Shown here: positions 8,829 through 17,816 of the stretch, piece after piece
Layout: every line of letters starts with the position of its first letter
Numbering within the stretch: the stretch's first letter is position 1
NCBI GenBank assembly: GCA_023229135.1
Contig: JALNZT010000025.1
Location: 1-64,000, forward strand
Reading direction: 5' to 3'
Length of the DNA: 64,000 nt
DNA from: Bacteroidales bacterium
Lineage (GTDB): Bacteria > Bacteroidota > Bacteroidia > Bacteroidales > F082
The notes under the pieces: generated by a model
What the model saw: the letters and a program-made list of their open reading frames with translations, nothing else
What the model was told of the DNA's origin: nothing
Databases searched by the model: none
Position numbers and translations under genes: made by a program

Positions 8829-10343
8829 CTAATTTTTGTCATTAAGCCGCAACATAATTCTAAAGCTGGTGCCTTCATTTAGCACCGACGACTTCACAAA
8901 GATTTTGCCTTTGTGATAATCTTTGATGATACGCTTAGCCAAAGAAAGACCCAGTCCCCAGCCTCTTTTTTTGCTGGTATATCCAGGGTTAAACACAGTT
9001 GAAAAGGCAGATTTTGGCATGCCTTTACCGGTATCCGACAGGTCAATAATCAAATATTTTTCTTCTGTAAAGAGCCGGATAACAATTTCACCTTTCCCAT
9101 TCATGGCATCAATGGCGTTTTTGCACAGGTTTTCAATAACCCAGCGAAAAAGTGAGGCATTCAACGGCAGGATAATAGATTCCTTGGGCGCTTGCAGCTT
9201 ATAGGTAATTTTATGTGAAGTGCGTAGCCGCAGATAATCAATGGTTTCTTCCAGGATTTCGGTGATATTGGCAGGTTCCAACACCGGCGTGCTACCGATG
9301 CGCGAAAAACGTTGGGTAATGGTTTCGAGGCGTTGCACATCTTTTTCCATTTCTTCAACACCCTGGATAGGTGCCGGATTCATCTTTAACAACTCAATCC
9401 AAGCCATCAAAGACGAGAGCGGGGTGCCAATCTGATGCGCGGTTTCTTTGGCCATACCAGCCCACACCTGGTTTTGTTCGGAGCGGCGGGCATAGCTGAA
9501 AAGCAGGTAAGCCATTAACAAAAATAAGGCTATAATGGAAATTTGAAGTAGGGGGAAAAACCTCATCTGTAGTAGTAGATCAGAGCTACGGTAAAAAATA
9601 TAGGTCTTGCCGATATTGGAAAACTCAATGGTTATCGGGTTGTTTTCTGAAGCCATTTCGGCTAGTTGAGCCTGCATAAAACTGCTGTCACTTGTTCGGT
9701 CGGAGTCCAGGTTTCCAAATTGCAGGATGTGGATTTTGCTGCTGTCGGTAATAATCACCGGAACACTCACCGCATTGAGGGCTACTTCGTCAAAAAAGGA
9801 ACTGACCAAATCATCGAGAACTGTTTTTAACTCGGTAAATATCAGTGATTCTTTGTAATAAACCCACAGTCGTTTTTTTGGGCCAATCACAATAGGGATA
9901 GGCTCATAAACCGTGTATTCAGCTAATAATTCATCGGTAAGACGCTTGGCATTTTGCTGATGTACCGGCAGGTTGAGATTCATTTCTATCTGCCGATTTT
10001 CATCAGCGATAATAACCGGAATGCTGGTGTTGTTTGAAATTATTTCGAGGTAAAAGCTCAGGTTTTCATCGGGATCGGGTTTCAGCAGTTTGCGGTAAGC
10101 CGAGGCAAACAGCTCGATGCGTTTACGTTCTTGCTCGCGCACTTCACTAAAAAACTCCTCCGTAACCCGCATCAGGCCGGCACGGCGCTGCACCGACTCA
10201 GCCCATACACGAATTTGATTGCGTTCCTGTATGGCAAAACGATTCACCAATAAATTAGTGTAATAAATTGATGCAGTGATGATTATCAAAGCAATCAGCG
10301 AAAGGATAATTTTCCAACGTCTTTTTCGGGTGTAAAGGTTCAC
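8829..10343 (-). CDS. Membrane sensor histidine kinase
   Basis: Two-component sensor kinase. TM1 is at about residues 11-30 and TM2 at about 264-284, enclosing a periplasmic sensor region of some 230 residues that matches no family I recognise. The H-box ETAHQIGTPLSSLM puts the phosphorylated histidine at 303. The ATPase domain has an N-box (NLCKNAIDAM), a G1 motif (DTGKGMP) and GWGLGLSLAKRI as the G2 region. No response regulator is next to it, so it is an orphan. A TACTTTTA box at 10422-10415 may serve as its -7 element. Confidence 0.92.
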   Translation of the reverse strand: MNLYTRKRRWKIILSLIALIIITASIYYTNLLVNRFAIQERNQIRVWAESVQRRAGLMRVTEEFFSEVREQERKRIELFASAYRKLLKPDPDENLSFYLEIISNNTSIPVIIADENRQIEMNLNLPVHQQNAKRLTDELLAEYTVYEPIPIVIGPKKRLWVYYKESLIFTELKTVLDDLVSSFFDEVALNAVSVPVIITDSSKIHILQFGNLDSDRTSDSSFMQAQLAEMASENNPITIEFSNIGKTYIFYRSSDLLLQMRFFPLLQISIIALFLLMAYLLFSYARRSEQNQVWAGMAKETAHQIGTPLSSLMAWIELLKMNPAPIQGVEEMEKDVQRLETITQRFSRIGSTPVLEPANITEILEETIDYLRLRTSHKITYKLQAPKESIILPLNASLFRWVIENLCKNAIDAMNGKGEIVIRLFTEEKYLIIDLSDTGKGMPKSAFSTVFNPGYTSKKRGWGLGLSLAKRIIKDYHKGKIFVKSSVLNEGTSFRIMLRLNDKN

Positions 10344-10455
10344 ATGTAGAAGTTTAGTGGCCTGAAGTCTGTATTAATCTATGCTGTCATTAAAACTTAA
10401 CGTGCAAGGCGGTATAAAAGTATAAAAATTGTGCTGATGTATATGCGATTTTGCT

Positions 10456-11301
10456 TTAAACCAGTTCTTTAGCAGTCCATTGGCCTTGCGAAAACTGCAT
10501 CACTTCGCGGTAGCCGGCATTTTTTAACGCAGTGATAGCCGTATCAAAATGCAGTTGAAGTTCGCTGGCGTGATGGGCATCGGAGCTAATGATGGCGGGG
10601 ATCTCAAGCTGCTTCATCTCTTCCAAAATCCAGTTGGATGGGAACAGGCTTTTCGAGCGTTTTTTATAGATGCCGCGTGTATTTACTTCAGCAATCACGC
10701 CTTTTTCCTTGATTAGTTGCAGGGTTTCAAGCACCAAATCCTTGTACCATTTTTCCGATTCCATAAAATAACGATCGCTGTTGTGCATCTTTATTTTATC
10801 GAAATGCCCAATGATATCGAAGCTTTCCTGCTGTATCATTTGGTTGGTTTGCGTATAAAAAGCCTTTACCGCCGCACGGATATCACCACCGAAAAACTGT
10901 TTTAGCCCGTCGTCATAAATTTCCCGCTTAGGGCCATCAATAAACCATAAATTCTCGGACTTATCTTTGCCTACCAGATGCACTGCACCAATGGTATAAT
11001 CCAGTCCATAACTGGCAATGCGCGATTGGAAATCTTCCATCAGACCGGGAATAAAGTCAATTTCAAGGCTTAGATAAAGCTGAATCTGTTGGGCGTAAAC
11101 TTGCTGCAAACGTTTGACTTCCGCCAGGTATTCGGTGGTTTTTCCGGCTTTTATCGCGAAATGGTTTTCAAAAGGAACTTCCGCATGATCCGACATGCCG
11201 AGCGTGTGCATGCCTTGATCTATGGCCGCTTTCACCATTTGCTCTATAGTGGATTTTCCATCCGAACAGAGGCTGTGGGTATGTAAGTTGTGCCCAATCA
11301 T
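10456..11301 (-). CDS. PHP-domain phosphoesterase, HisJ-like
   Basis: Metal-dependent phosphoesterase of the histidinol-phosphatase (HisK/HisJ) type. Motif I HTHS gives metal ligands His7 and His9; further PHP motifs are seen in GMSDHAEVPF, the GAVHLV segment and SSDAHHASEL near the C-terminus. The 281-residue length fits. Its start overlaps the stop of the U32 gene by 4 bases, so the two are translationally coupled. No histidine biosynthesis genes are nearby, so the substrate is open. Confidence 0.85.
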   Translation of the reverse strand: MIGHNLHTHSLCSDGKSTIEQMVKAAIDQGMHTLGMSDHAEVPFENHFAIKAGKTTEYLAEVKRLQQVYAQQIQLYLSLEIDFIPGLMEDFQSRIASYGLDYTIGAVHLVGKDKSENLWFIDGPKREIYDDGLKQFFGGDIRAAVKAFYTQTNQMIQQESFDIIGHFDKIKMHNSDRYFMESEKWYKDLVLETLQLIKEKGVIAEVNTRGIYKKRSKSLFPSNWILEEMKQLEIPAIISSDAHHASELQLHFDTAITALKNAGYREVMQFSQGQWTAKELV

Positions 11302-12563
11302 TGTGTTTGCTTTTTTGTAGTTTCGACCAGTTTATACACTTTATCGCCCCGGCGAACGAGCTCATCAACGGCGATGGAGCAAAGCTCTCCTTTAATGGTT
11401 TTTTCAACGGATTGTAAGTCAACCCTGAGATCCAAGGCTGTGCCTTCGTAAACGCCTGTTGTGGACCCAATAATCAAAAACTGATCACCAGTTTCCAGCT
11501 GTTGGGTTTCCATTTTTATTTCGGCCACGCCGATTTTCGTAAAATAATTACTCACCAAACCCACATACACCTTGCGCTGCGTGGCTTGTGAGCCATATTC
11601 TTGTGTCCATTCGCCGATTTTTCGGCCTAAGTAATAGCCATCCCAAAATCCGCGGTTGTAAACGCTTGCCAGTCGCGCATTCCAGGCTGCTACTTTCTCC
11701 TGATCAAAACTACCCTGTTGAACCGCTTCCACGGCTTCACGATATACTTTTGTAACCACTTTTACATATTCGGGCGAACGCCCGCGGCCTTCAATTTTAA
11801 GCACTTCCACACCGGCATCGAGCAATTTATCCAGAAATGGCAGGGTGTTCAAGTCTTTGGGCGACATGATATATTCATTGTCGATTTCCATTTCCAGCTC
11901 GCCGTCTTTGTCCTTCACATTGTAGCCTCGGCGACAGGGTTGCAAGCAGGCGCCGCGGTTGGCCGATGAATTGAGCAGATCAAGGCTGAGATAGCATTTG
12001 CCCGAAACGGCCATGCACAAAGCGCCATGCACAAACACTTCGATGCGTACCAGCTCTCCTGAAGGACCGGTGATTTGCTCTGCTTTGATTTGTTGTGTGA
12101 TGGCTTTCACCTGATCGAGGTTGAGCTCGCGGGCGGTTACCATCACATCGGAAAACTGTGCATAAAAGCGCACGGCTTCGATATTGGTGATATTGGATTG
12201 AGTGGAAATATGCACTTCAACACCTTGCTTTACAGCGTATTGAATTACAGCCTGATCAGCGGCAATAATGGCTGTGATGCCGTTTTCTTTTACTGCATCA
12301 ATGAGCGTGCGCATTTGAGGCAGCTCTTCGTCAAAGATTACGGTATTGATGGTTACGTAAGTTTTTACCTGCTTTTCGCGACAGGTATCGGCGATGGTTT
12401 TGAGGTCGTCGAGGCTAAAGTTTTTGGAAGATTTGGAGCGCATATTGAGTGAGCCAATGCCAAAATACACGGCATCGGCACCAGCCTGAATGGCAGCCAT
12501 CAGCGACTCGAACGAGCCAACAGGAGACATAATTTCGATAGAAGGAAAGGGCGTAGATTTCAT
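11298..12563 (-). CDS. Peptidase U32 family protein, TrhP/YegQ-like
   Basis: U32-family protein of 421 residues. The family signature is present around EVFVHGALCMAVSGKC, followed by SANRGACLQPCRR, whose cysteines are the conserved cluster-like set. E. coli relatives (YegQ/TrhP) are needed for 5-hydroxyuridine in tRNA rather than acting as proteases; a similar role is inferred. A C-terminal beta-barrel-like region at about 335-415 matches the family. It overlaps the PHP gene by 4 bases. A TACTTTTG box ends only 4 bases before its ATG, suggesting a leaderless transcript. Confidence 0.85.
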   Translation of the reverse strand: MKSTPFPSIEIMSPVGSFESLMAAIQAGADAVYFGIGSLNMRSKSSKNFSLDDLKTIADTCREKQVKTYVTINTVIFDEELPQMRTLIDAVKENGITAIIAADQAVIQYAVKQGVEVHISTQSNITNIEAVRFYAQFSDVMVTARELNLDQVKAITQQIKAEQITGPSGELVRIEVFVHGALCMAVSGKCYLSLDLLNSSANRGACLQPCRRGYNVKDKDGELEMEIDNEYIMSPKDLNTLPFLDKLLDAGVEVLKIEGRGRSPEYVKVVTKVYREAVEAVQQGSFDQEKVAAWNARLASVYNRGFWDGYYLGRKIGEWTQEYGSQATQRKVYVGLVSNYFTKIGVAEIKMETQQLETGDQFLIIGSTTGVYEGTALDLRVDLQSVEKTIKGELCSIAVDELVRRGDKVYKLVETTKKQTQ

Positions 12564-12567
12564 GGGA

Positions 12568-12575
12568 CAAAAGTA
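12568..12575 (-). promoter_or_regulatory. -7 element (TACTTTTG) abutting the U32 start codon
   Basis: On the minus strand TACTTTTG occupies 12575-12568 and the ATG begins at 12563, only 4 bases later. Transcription would start at or within a base or two of the ATG. No clear TTG box is seen upstream. Confidence 0.45.
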
Positions 12576-12721
12576 CGATTATGCGGGTAATGGGGGAATG
12601 GTGTGTAGATTTTAAAAAAGCCATGTTTGGTTTTATTGCTTTGACGGTTATTTTAAGGCCATTTCCCCGATTTAAAGCCAGATAGCTTATTTGATTTTTA
12701 ATAAAAACTGTTTACTTTTAT

Positions 12722-12825
12722 CCCGCAGAAAAAAGAAATCAGCGAGATCTGCGGGAAAAAGAAAGCAAGGAATATCTCATGCAGATGACGCAGATTGACG
12801 CAGAAAAGAAATCTGCGGTAGAAAA
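12722..12825. repeat. CCCGCAG/CGCAGA repeats upstream of the GxxExxY gene
   Basis: An inverted repeat CCCGCAG (12722-12728) ... CTGCGGG (12749-12755) is followed by further CGCAGA and ATCTGCGG units up to 12825. The same words recur downstream of the gene at 13219-13364, so the gene is bracketed by related repeats. Confidence 0.75.
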
Positions 12826-12835
12826 ATAAATAATT

Positions 12836-13213
12836 ATGACAGAAAATGATATTTCATACATTATAAGAGGAGCCATATTCAACATTTATAACACGCTTGG
12901 ACCAGGCTTATTTGAAATTGTTTACGTAGCTGCATTGATATTCGAATTAGAAAAAGCAGGACTCAAAGTTCTAAAAGAAGTTCCAGTGCCAGTTTATTAT
13001 GGAACTGAAAAATTAGAGATTGGTTTTAGGATGGATTTATTGATTGAAGACAAAGTGATAATTGAAGTAAAATCGATAGAAAATCTAGCAAAAGTGCATC
13101 ACAAACAAGTTTTGACATATTTAAAATTGACTAAATTAAAACTTGGCATATTAGTAAATTTTAATGTGGACGACATAAAATTGGGAATATTTAGAAAAGT
13201 AAACGGCTTATAA
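12836..13213 (+). CDS. GxxExxY family protein (PD-(D/E)XK nuclease-like)
   Basis: Protein of 125 residues with the family's GPGLFEIVY motif, Glu27 being the conserved acid. A PD-(D/E)XK-like core is visible: Asp67 in GFRMDLL, then Glu77 and Lys79 in IIEVKS, with the downstream HHKQVLTYLKL helix typical of the family. Members are predicted nucleases of unknown role, often lying alone among short repeats. Here CGCAGA/CTGCGGG repeats lie on both sides within 10 bases. Base composition is AT-richer than the neighbours, consistent with acquisition. Confidence 0.88.
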   Translation: MTENDISYIIRGAIFNIYNTLGPGLFEIVYVAALIFELEKAGLKVLKEVPVPVYYGTEKLEIGFRMDLLIEDKVIIEVKSIENLAKVHHKQVLTYLKLTKLKLGILVNFNVDDIKLGIFRKVNGL

Positions 13214-13218
13214 GAGTT

Positions 13219-13364
13219 TCCCGCAGATGACGCTGTTTAGCGCAGAAAAGAAATCTGCGAAAATCTGCGGGAAAAAGAAATTAAGAAATATTTCCCGCAG
13301 ACAACGCTGTTTAGCGCAGAAAAGAATCAGCGAAAATCAGCGAGATCTGTGGGAAAAAGAAATT
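13219..13364. repeat. Two tandem TTTCCCGCAG units downstream of the GxxExxY gene
   Basis: Two units of about 65-75 bp each begin TTTCCCGCAGA and end CTG[C/T]GGGAAAAAGAAAT (about 13219-13281 and 13290-13364). Both carry ACGCTGTTTAGCGCAGAAAAG inside. They can fold into hairpins through CCCGCAG/CTGCGGG and resemble the upstream repeats. Confidence 0.75.
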
Positions 13365-13378
13365 TGAAGAGACTTAGC

Positions 13379-14437
13379 CTACAAGCCAAAAAACTCAAAT
13401 GCCTGCGTATTCTCAAACATAGCCGAGGTTTCGCCTGAATAGATTTGTTCTTTATCAACAGCCAATTTTTTAACCGAAGCTTTCTCGCTGAAATCAAGCT
13501 TTTTCATATCAACCCAAAAAGTATTTGGTGTAAGTGCTGATTCATAATAGTAAACTAGATTTTTTTGGTCAGACACTGTTCTCCAGCGTGTTGAAGATAT
13601 ATTAGGTTCGTTAGGTGTTGAAATTCCAAATGGCACAGAGCAATTGCGAATTACACTAAAAACGGAAGCTACTGCCATGCGTGTGTTATCATTTTTCGGG
13701 ATGGCATCAATATAATACGAAGCCCTGACAAAACGGTCAGCCGCACGATTCGTTCCAGGCAGCATTATCGATCCGGGAATACTTTTCCAATAGCTGTTTA
13801 GGGCCAGCTGCTGGTCGAAAGTTGGCGAATTGGTCATCACATTATACGATTTATCGTGATGAATCACCAGTTTTCCGTCAATATATTCAAAAATGGCATT
13901 GTCGCCACTAGGATCAGAAAGCGATAAATGCACGGTAGCATAAGTATCAGTGCCGGGAATATAATCGCTTACTATTGTTATATCATCTTTTTTAAAATAG
14001 TCAACAGCCTCTTTCACGCTCGCAAAGTTGTCCAGCGCAAATTGTCCCCACAAAGAAACAGCCATACCTTTTTTGTCACCTTTAGGATTAAATTCAGGAT
14101 ATTTAGTTTCAACAAGCCATAAAATATTCGCTACCAGGCCTTTTTCGTTCATTCCATCAGCTGTTGCAATATCCCATGCACTGGTTATTATGCTGCCGTA
14201 TTTTGCTGTCCATGCAATAGAATTATCACCTGCTTGTCCATTTCGTTCAATGCCACGAGGCATAACCCACAGATTTGCAGGAATTTCTGTTTTCCAATCC
14301 ATTGACCGTGCGGTCATGTAATTGCCATTAGTACCTTTGTAAACTACTCTGGTACAAGCTTTTGCCGGGTTTGCAAGTTGAATCAACACAAGTGTTGTAA
14401 TACATACTGCTAAAGTTAAAAAATTTCCTTTTTTCAT
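13379..14437 (-). CDS. Secreted linear amide C-N hydrolase (choloylglycine hydrolase / penicillin V acylase family)
   Basis: N-terminal-nucleophile hydrolase of 352 residues. A signal peptide (charged start, hydrophobic 8-22, ANPAKA) ends just before Cys28, which would become the exposed nucleophile. The following CTRVVYKG and TARSMDW match the conserved start of the mature family, including the arginine and aspartate of the active site. Family members cleave bile-salt amides, penicillin V or N-acyl-homoserine lactones; the substrate here cannot be told. Export to the periplasm is inferred from the signal peptide. It stands alone on the minus strand. Confidence 0.88.
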   Translation of the reverse strand: MKKGNFLTLAVCITTLVLIQLANPAKACTRVVYKGTNGNYMTARSMDWKTEIPANLWVMPRGIERNGQAGDNSIAWTAKYGSIITSAWDIATADGMNEKGLVANILWLVETKYPEFNPKGDKKGMAVSLWGQFALDNFASVKEAVDYFKKDDITIVSDYIPGTDTYATVHLSLSDPSGDNAIFEYIDGKLVIHHDKSYNVMTNSPTFDQQLALNSYWKSIPGSIMLPGTNRAADRFVRASYYIDAIPKNDNTRMAVASVFSVIRNCSVPFGISTPNEPNISSTRWRTVSDQKNLVYYYESALTPNTFWVDMKKLDFSEKASVKKLAVDKEQIYSGETSAMFENTQAFEFFGL

Positions 14438-14629
14438 AATTCTATCGTTTAAGTTTTTTTCCTACTCAATATGGCTTTTCGGAAACGGCCTCTATTTTTT
14501 TCCTCAAATAGGAAAGGTGTTATTTGATTTGTACGTTTGATTTTTGACAAGCTAATTCGTTTACGAGTCACGTCTTAAATTTTCAATCCTATTATTACAA
14601 ATAGAAAGCCAAAAAGTTGGAATCTTTTT

Positions 14630-16300
14630 TTAACCATCTTTAAGCGTATTCTTTAGGTTTTCCCATTCTTCTTTTATCGAGCGATCAGGATTTGTGTTTT
14701 TCCTTTTACCGGGTTTCACGGTTTTTAGCAAGCCATCTTCCAGTGTTTTCCAGTACAGATTAAAAAATCCTTTGTAAGGAATTCTTTCTGCCGACATTTG
14801 AACCCGCCTTACATTTTCATTTTCGGTAGGGTTATTACGCCTAATAATCATATTCAGTAGTTTGCTCAGCAGTTTGTTAGGTTCGTCGGTGCGTTTTTTG
14901 GTGAGTTCCATATCCAGATTTTTATAGCACATCTCAAATAGGCCAGTAGCTCCATATCGGTTTCCAGCACCCTGATAAACAAGAGAATCGATAAATCCAC
15001 CGCGAAATAGTGCAGCTGCAGCAATTTTAGTCATATCGTTCACTTCGTCAAATTTCATAGCACCCAGTTTTCCTTCAAAACTAAAGCTGTCGTGCAGACT
15101 TTCGTGCCACTCGAACTTGGCCTCAGCAAGCCCTTTTCCCATCAGTTTGGCTTTAGCTTGGGCTACTACTTCAGCGCGATTTTCGTTGTGCCAGGCTTTG
15201 GAAATGCCGGTGATAAGAACATACAGGCTGTCGAAACTGATTTTTGCTTCATTGGCTTCTCGTCCAAGTAGCTCTGAATAGCTCAGCTTTCCGTTGATGA
15301 TTTTTACGCTGTCGATACTCAGGGTTTTAGCTATTTTTTTAAATAGATGTTGGGGCATTGGAGGCCTTTTTTCCAGGTCATCGGGCAATCGCTTGTCGCG
15401 CACCAGCGCTATCACCGGATTTTCTAAAAGTAAGGCTTTCAAATGTGGTCGCTCTCCATTGAAAACGGCTTGGCTGTTCAGGCCTATCGTTTGCAAATTC
15501 TCCAGACTTATTTCAAACACATCATCCTGCAAAGCTAATCCGGTGGCCTGTTTATACAATCCGCGAATTGGCTTCAGGCTCACGTCTTCCAGCAGCAGTT
15601 CGCCTTTGTCGCGATCAAGCGTGATAGCGGTTACGCCAAGGCGATAAAAGCTATCCGGAATTCTGAAGCTGAAAGATTTCAGTGTCATCTCAGGTGCTAA
15701 GGAAATCAGCACCGATTGATCGTGGCTCAGGCTATCAGCACGCAGGCTGATGTCACTTAGCCTCAAGTCGATACGCGGCAATTCTATCAGGTTTTGGGTT
15801 TCCTTAGGACGCCTGGAACTAAAATGTCCATCGGTGATATCAAAATGAGCCAGCTGCAAACCTTCCAGCTCGGCCGGAACGTCGGGTATGAGTTTTTTAT
15901 CCTCAGAAGCTTGTCTCAGCTTTTTAGTTGCCGTCCAAACCACAATTGGGTGCAGCAGGTGCAGCCTTTGAAGCTGGATTTTTTGCTGCTCAATGGCAGC
16001 TTTCAGCGCAATGCCTTCCAGGCTGATCTTGTCAATAGATAGCTCGGCATAGGACTTTTTCGCGGCTTCAAGGCTGTCCGCATTGCGTGGATCGAGTGTA
16101 ACTTTATGTAAATTAATTGTTCGTTTCAAAGGATGCAGGCTTATCCGCTTTACCTGAAAAGAGTATGTCTTGGCCATTTCAGACAATGCATAAGTGTCGT
16201 GCAGTTTTTGCCTGAGCCATAAGCCTGCAAGCCATAAGCTAGCCCAATAAAGCAGTAAAAGACTGATAAGAATTATAAGCGAAACCTTGATAAACCTCAT
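14630..16300 (-). CDS. AsmA-like membrane-anchored periplasmic protein
   Basis: Protein of 556 residues with one N-terminal membrane segment (about 5-27) followed by a long beta-rich region with no catalytic motif. Alternating lines such as IDKISLEGIALKA and LLLEDVSLKPIRG resemble the repeating pattern of AsmA/DUF748-type proteins linked to envelope lipid transport. The link is by general pattern only; it could be an unrelated conserved hypothetical. It has no co-directional neighbour close enough for an operon. Confidence 0.5.
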   Translation of the reverse strand: MRFIKVSLIILISLLLLYWASLWLAGLWLRQKLHDTYALSEMAKTYSFQVKRISLHPLKRTINLHKVTLDPRNADSLEAAKKSYAELSIDKISLEGIALKAAIEQQKIQLQRLHLLHPIVVWTATKKLRQASEDKKLIPDVPAELEGLQLAHFDITDGHFSSRRPKETQNLIELPRIDLRLSDISLRADSLSHDQSVLISLAPEMTLKSFSFRIPDSFYRLGVTAITLDRDKGELLLEDVSLKPIRGLYKQATGLALQDDVFEISLENLQTIGLNSQAVFNGERPHLKALLLENPVIALVRDKRLPDDLEKRPPMPQHLFKKIAKTLSIDSVKIINGKLSYSELLGREANEAKISFDSLYVLITGISKAWHNENRAEVVAQAKAKLMGKGLAEAKFEWHESLHDSFSFEGKLGAMKFDEVNDMTKIAAAALFRGGFIDSLVYQGAGNRYGATGLFEMCYKNLDMELTKKRTDEPNKLLSKLLNMIIRRNNPTENENVRRVQMSAERIPYKGFFNLYWKTLEDGLLKTVKPGKRKNTNPDRSIKEEWENLKNTLKDG

Positions 16301-16389
16301 AAAAATGTTGTTTGGGTAAAAATAGAACTTTTAAACCAAATAACTATTTATTGTGAAAAATTCACAAGAACTTATTTGCGATTCCCAGC

Positions 16390-16430
16390 CAGGGTGCGAC
16401 TGTTTAGCGAGGCCTCAGAGTCGCACCCTG
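16390..16430. repeat. Hairpin repeat upstream of dinB (copy 1)
   Basis: A perfect 12-bp inverted repeat CAGGGTGCGACT (16390-16401) and AGTCGCACCCTG (16419-16430). A related copy lies just past dinB at 17664-17710. Confidence 0.85.
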
Positions 16431-16459
16431 ACTTTCAACGCCAATCAGCATTAAATACC

Positions 16460-16467
16460 TAATTTTG
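16460..16467 (+). promoter_or_regulatory. Probable -7 element (TAATTTTG) of dinB
   Basis: TAATTTTG fits TAnnTTTG and lies about 80 bases before the dinB ATG. A TTG at the correct distance is missing. No LexA-type palindrome was recognised. Confidence 0.35.
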
Positions 16468-16549
16468 CTACAAAACATTTTTCAGGTTTTATTTTTCATT
16501 GAAAACAGATAAAAGCAGGGCTTTACCCATAAAAGACTAATTTGCCACC

Positions 16550-17653
16550 ATGAACAAGCTTTCGGATAATACTTTGAATAACACCCCTTTGCGTAAGATC
16601 ATCCATATCGACATGGATGCTTTTTATGCCTCGGTGGAGCAACGCGATAATCCGTCGCTTCGGGGAAAACCAATAGCAGTAGGCGGCAGCAAGCAGCGGG
16701 GCGTTGTGGCAGCTGCCAGCTATGAATCGCGCCGTTTTGGAGTGCATTCAGCCATGCCATCGGTTACGGCGGCCAGGAAATGCCCCGGATTGATTTTTGT
16801 TAAACCCCGTTTTGAGGTTTATCGCAAGGTGTCGGACCAGATACGCGAGATATTTTATCACTATACCGATCTGGTGGAACCGCTCTCCTTAGATGAAGCT
16901 TATCTTGATGTAACGCAAAACAAACAGGCTATTCCGTTGGCGACAGCAATTGCCGAAAATATAAGAACAGAAATCAGGCAACAGCTTAATTTAACTGCTT
17001 CTGCAGGAATATCTTACAATAAATTTCTGGCAAAGATTGCTTCCGACTTTAACAAGCCCAACGGACAATATCTTATCCATCCACAGCATGCGCTGGCCTT
17101 TATCGACCAGCTGCCCATTCATAAGTTTTTCGGCATTGGAAAGGTTACCGCTGGGCGTTTTCTTCAAATGGGCATTACCAATGGAGCTGATTTGCGCCGG
17201 CAGGAGCTGGCAGATTTGGTGAAATGGTTTGGCAAACAAGGTGCTTATTATTACCACATTGCACGCGGAAACGACGATCGTGAGGTAAACCCCAACCGGC
17301 AGCGCAAAAGTATCAGCACCGAGCGTACCTTCGAAAACGACCTGAGCAGTTCATCAGAAATACAACAGCAACTAAATCTGATTGCAGAAGAATTGCTGCA
17401 ACGCATGCAAAAGAAAAACAGCTTCGGACGAACCCTCACCTTAAAGGTAAAATATACCGATTTCCACCAGATCACCCGCAGCCGCAGCAAGGCGTATTGC
17501 ATAAATGACCGGGAAACATTGCTGGAATTGGTACAGGCACTCACTACAGAAATATTGCCAACCCCACTAAATATTCGTCTTTTGGGTCTGGGTATTTCCA
17601 ATCTCGACACGGACGAAAATACTGGTGGTGTGCAACTTACACTGGGTTTTTGA
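16550..17653 (+). CDS. dinB: DNA polymerase IV
   Basis: Y-family translesion polymerase of 367 residues. The motif IIHIDMDAFYASVEQ holds metal ligand Asp21, and SLDEAYLD holds Asp115 and Glu116. The helix-hairpin-helix thumb (FFGIGKVTAGRFLQMGI) and little finger (KSISTERTFEND onward) are complete. The C-terminus GVQLTLGF is a clamp-binding motif. The gene stands alone between two copies of the same hairpin repeat, which is unusual and may mark past transfer. Confidence 0.97.
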   Translation: MNKLSDNTLNNTPLRKIIHIDMDAFYASVEQRDNPSLRGKPIAVGGSKQRGVVAAASYESRRFGVHSAMPSVTAARKCPGLIFVKPRFEVYRKVSDQIREIFYHYTDLVEPLSLDEAYLDVTQNKQAIPLATAIAENIRTEIRQQLNLTASAGISYNKFLAKIASDFNKPNGQYLIHPQHALAFIDQLPIHKFFGIGKVTAGRFLQMGITNGADLRRQELADLVKWFGKQGAYYYHIARGNDDREVNPNRQRKSISTERTFENDLSSSSEIQQQLNLIAEELLQRMQKKNSFGRTLTLKVKYTDFHQITRSRSKAYCINDRETLLELVQALTTEILPTPLNIRLLGLGISNLDTDENTGGVQLTLGF

Positions 17654-17663
17654 ACTGGTTTTT

Positions 17664-17710
17664 AGTCAGGGTGCGACTTATAGGCTTCGCCAAGCAGTCG
17701 CAGTCTGACT
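17664..17710. repeat. Hairpin repeat downstream of dinB (copy 2)
   Basis: AGTCAGGGTGCGACT pairs with AGTCGCAGTCTGACT across a short loop, with two mismatches in the stem. The CAGGGTGCGACT arm (17667-17678) is identical to the copy upstream of dinB and in the same direction; the loops differ. Confidence 0.8.
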
Positions 17711-17718
17711 GGGAGTCA

Positions 17719-17767
17719 AAAAAAGACCGAATCACAAATAAACAATACGTTTTTTAGTGATTCGGCC
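17719..17767. terminator. Hairpin terminator of the S9 peptidase gene
   Basis: GACCGAATCAC (17725-17735) pairs with GTGATTCGG (17757-17765). A run of A at 17718-17724 becomes a U-run on the minus strand, directly after the peptidase stop at 17817. Confidence 0.65.
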
Positions 17768-17816
17768 TAAAATAATAGAAAAACGGCTGAATTTATCAGC
17801 ACTGATTTCTCTGCCT

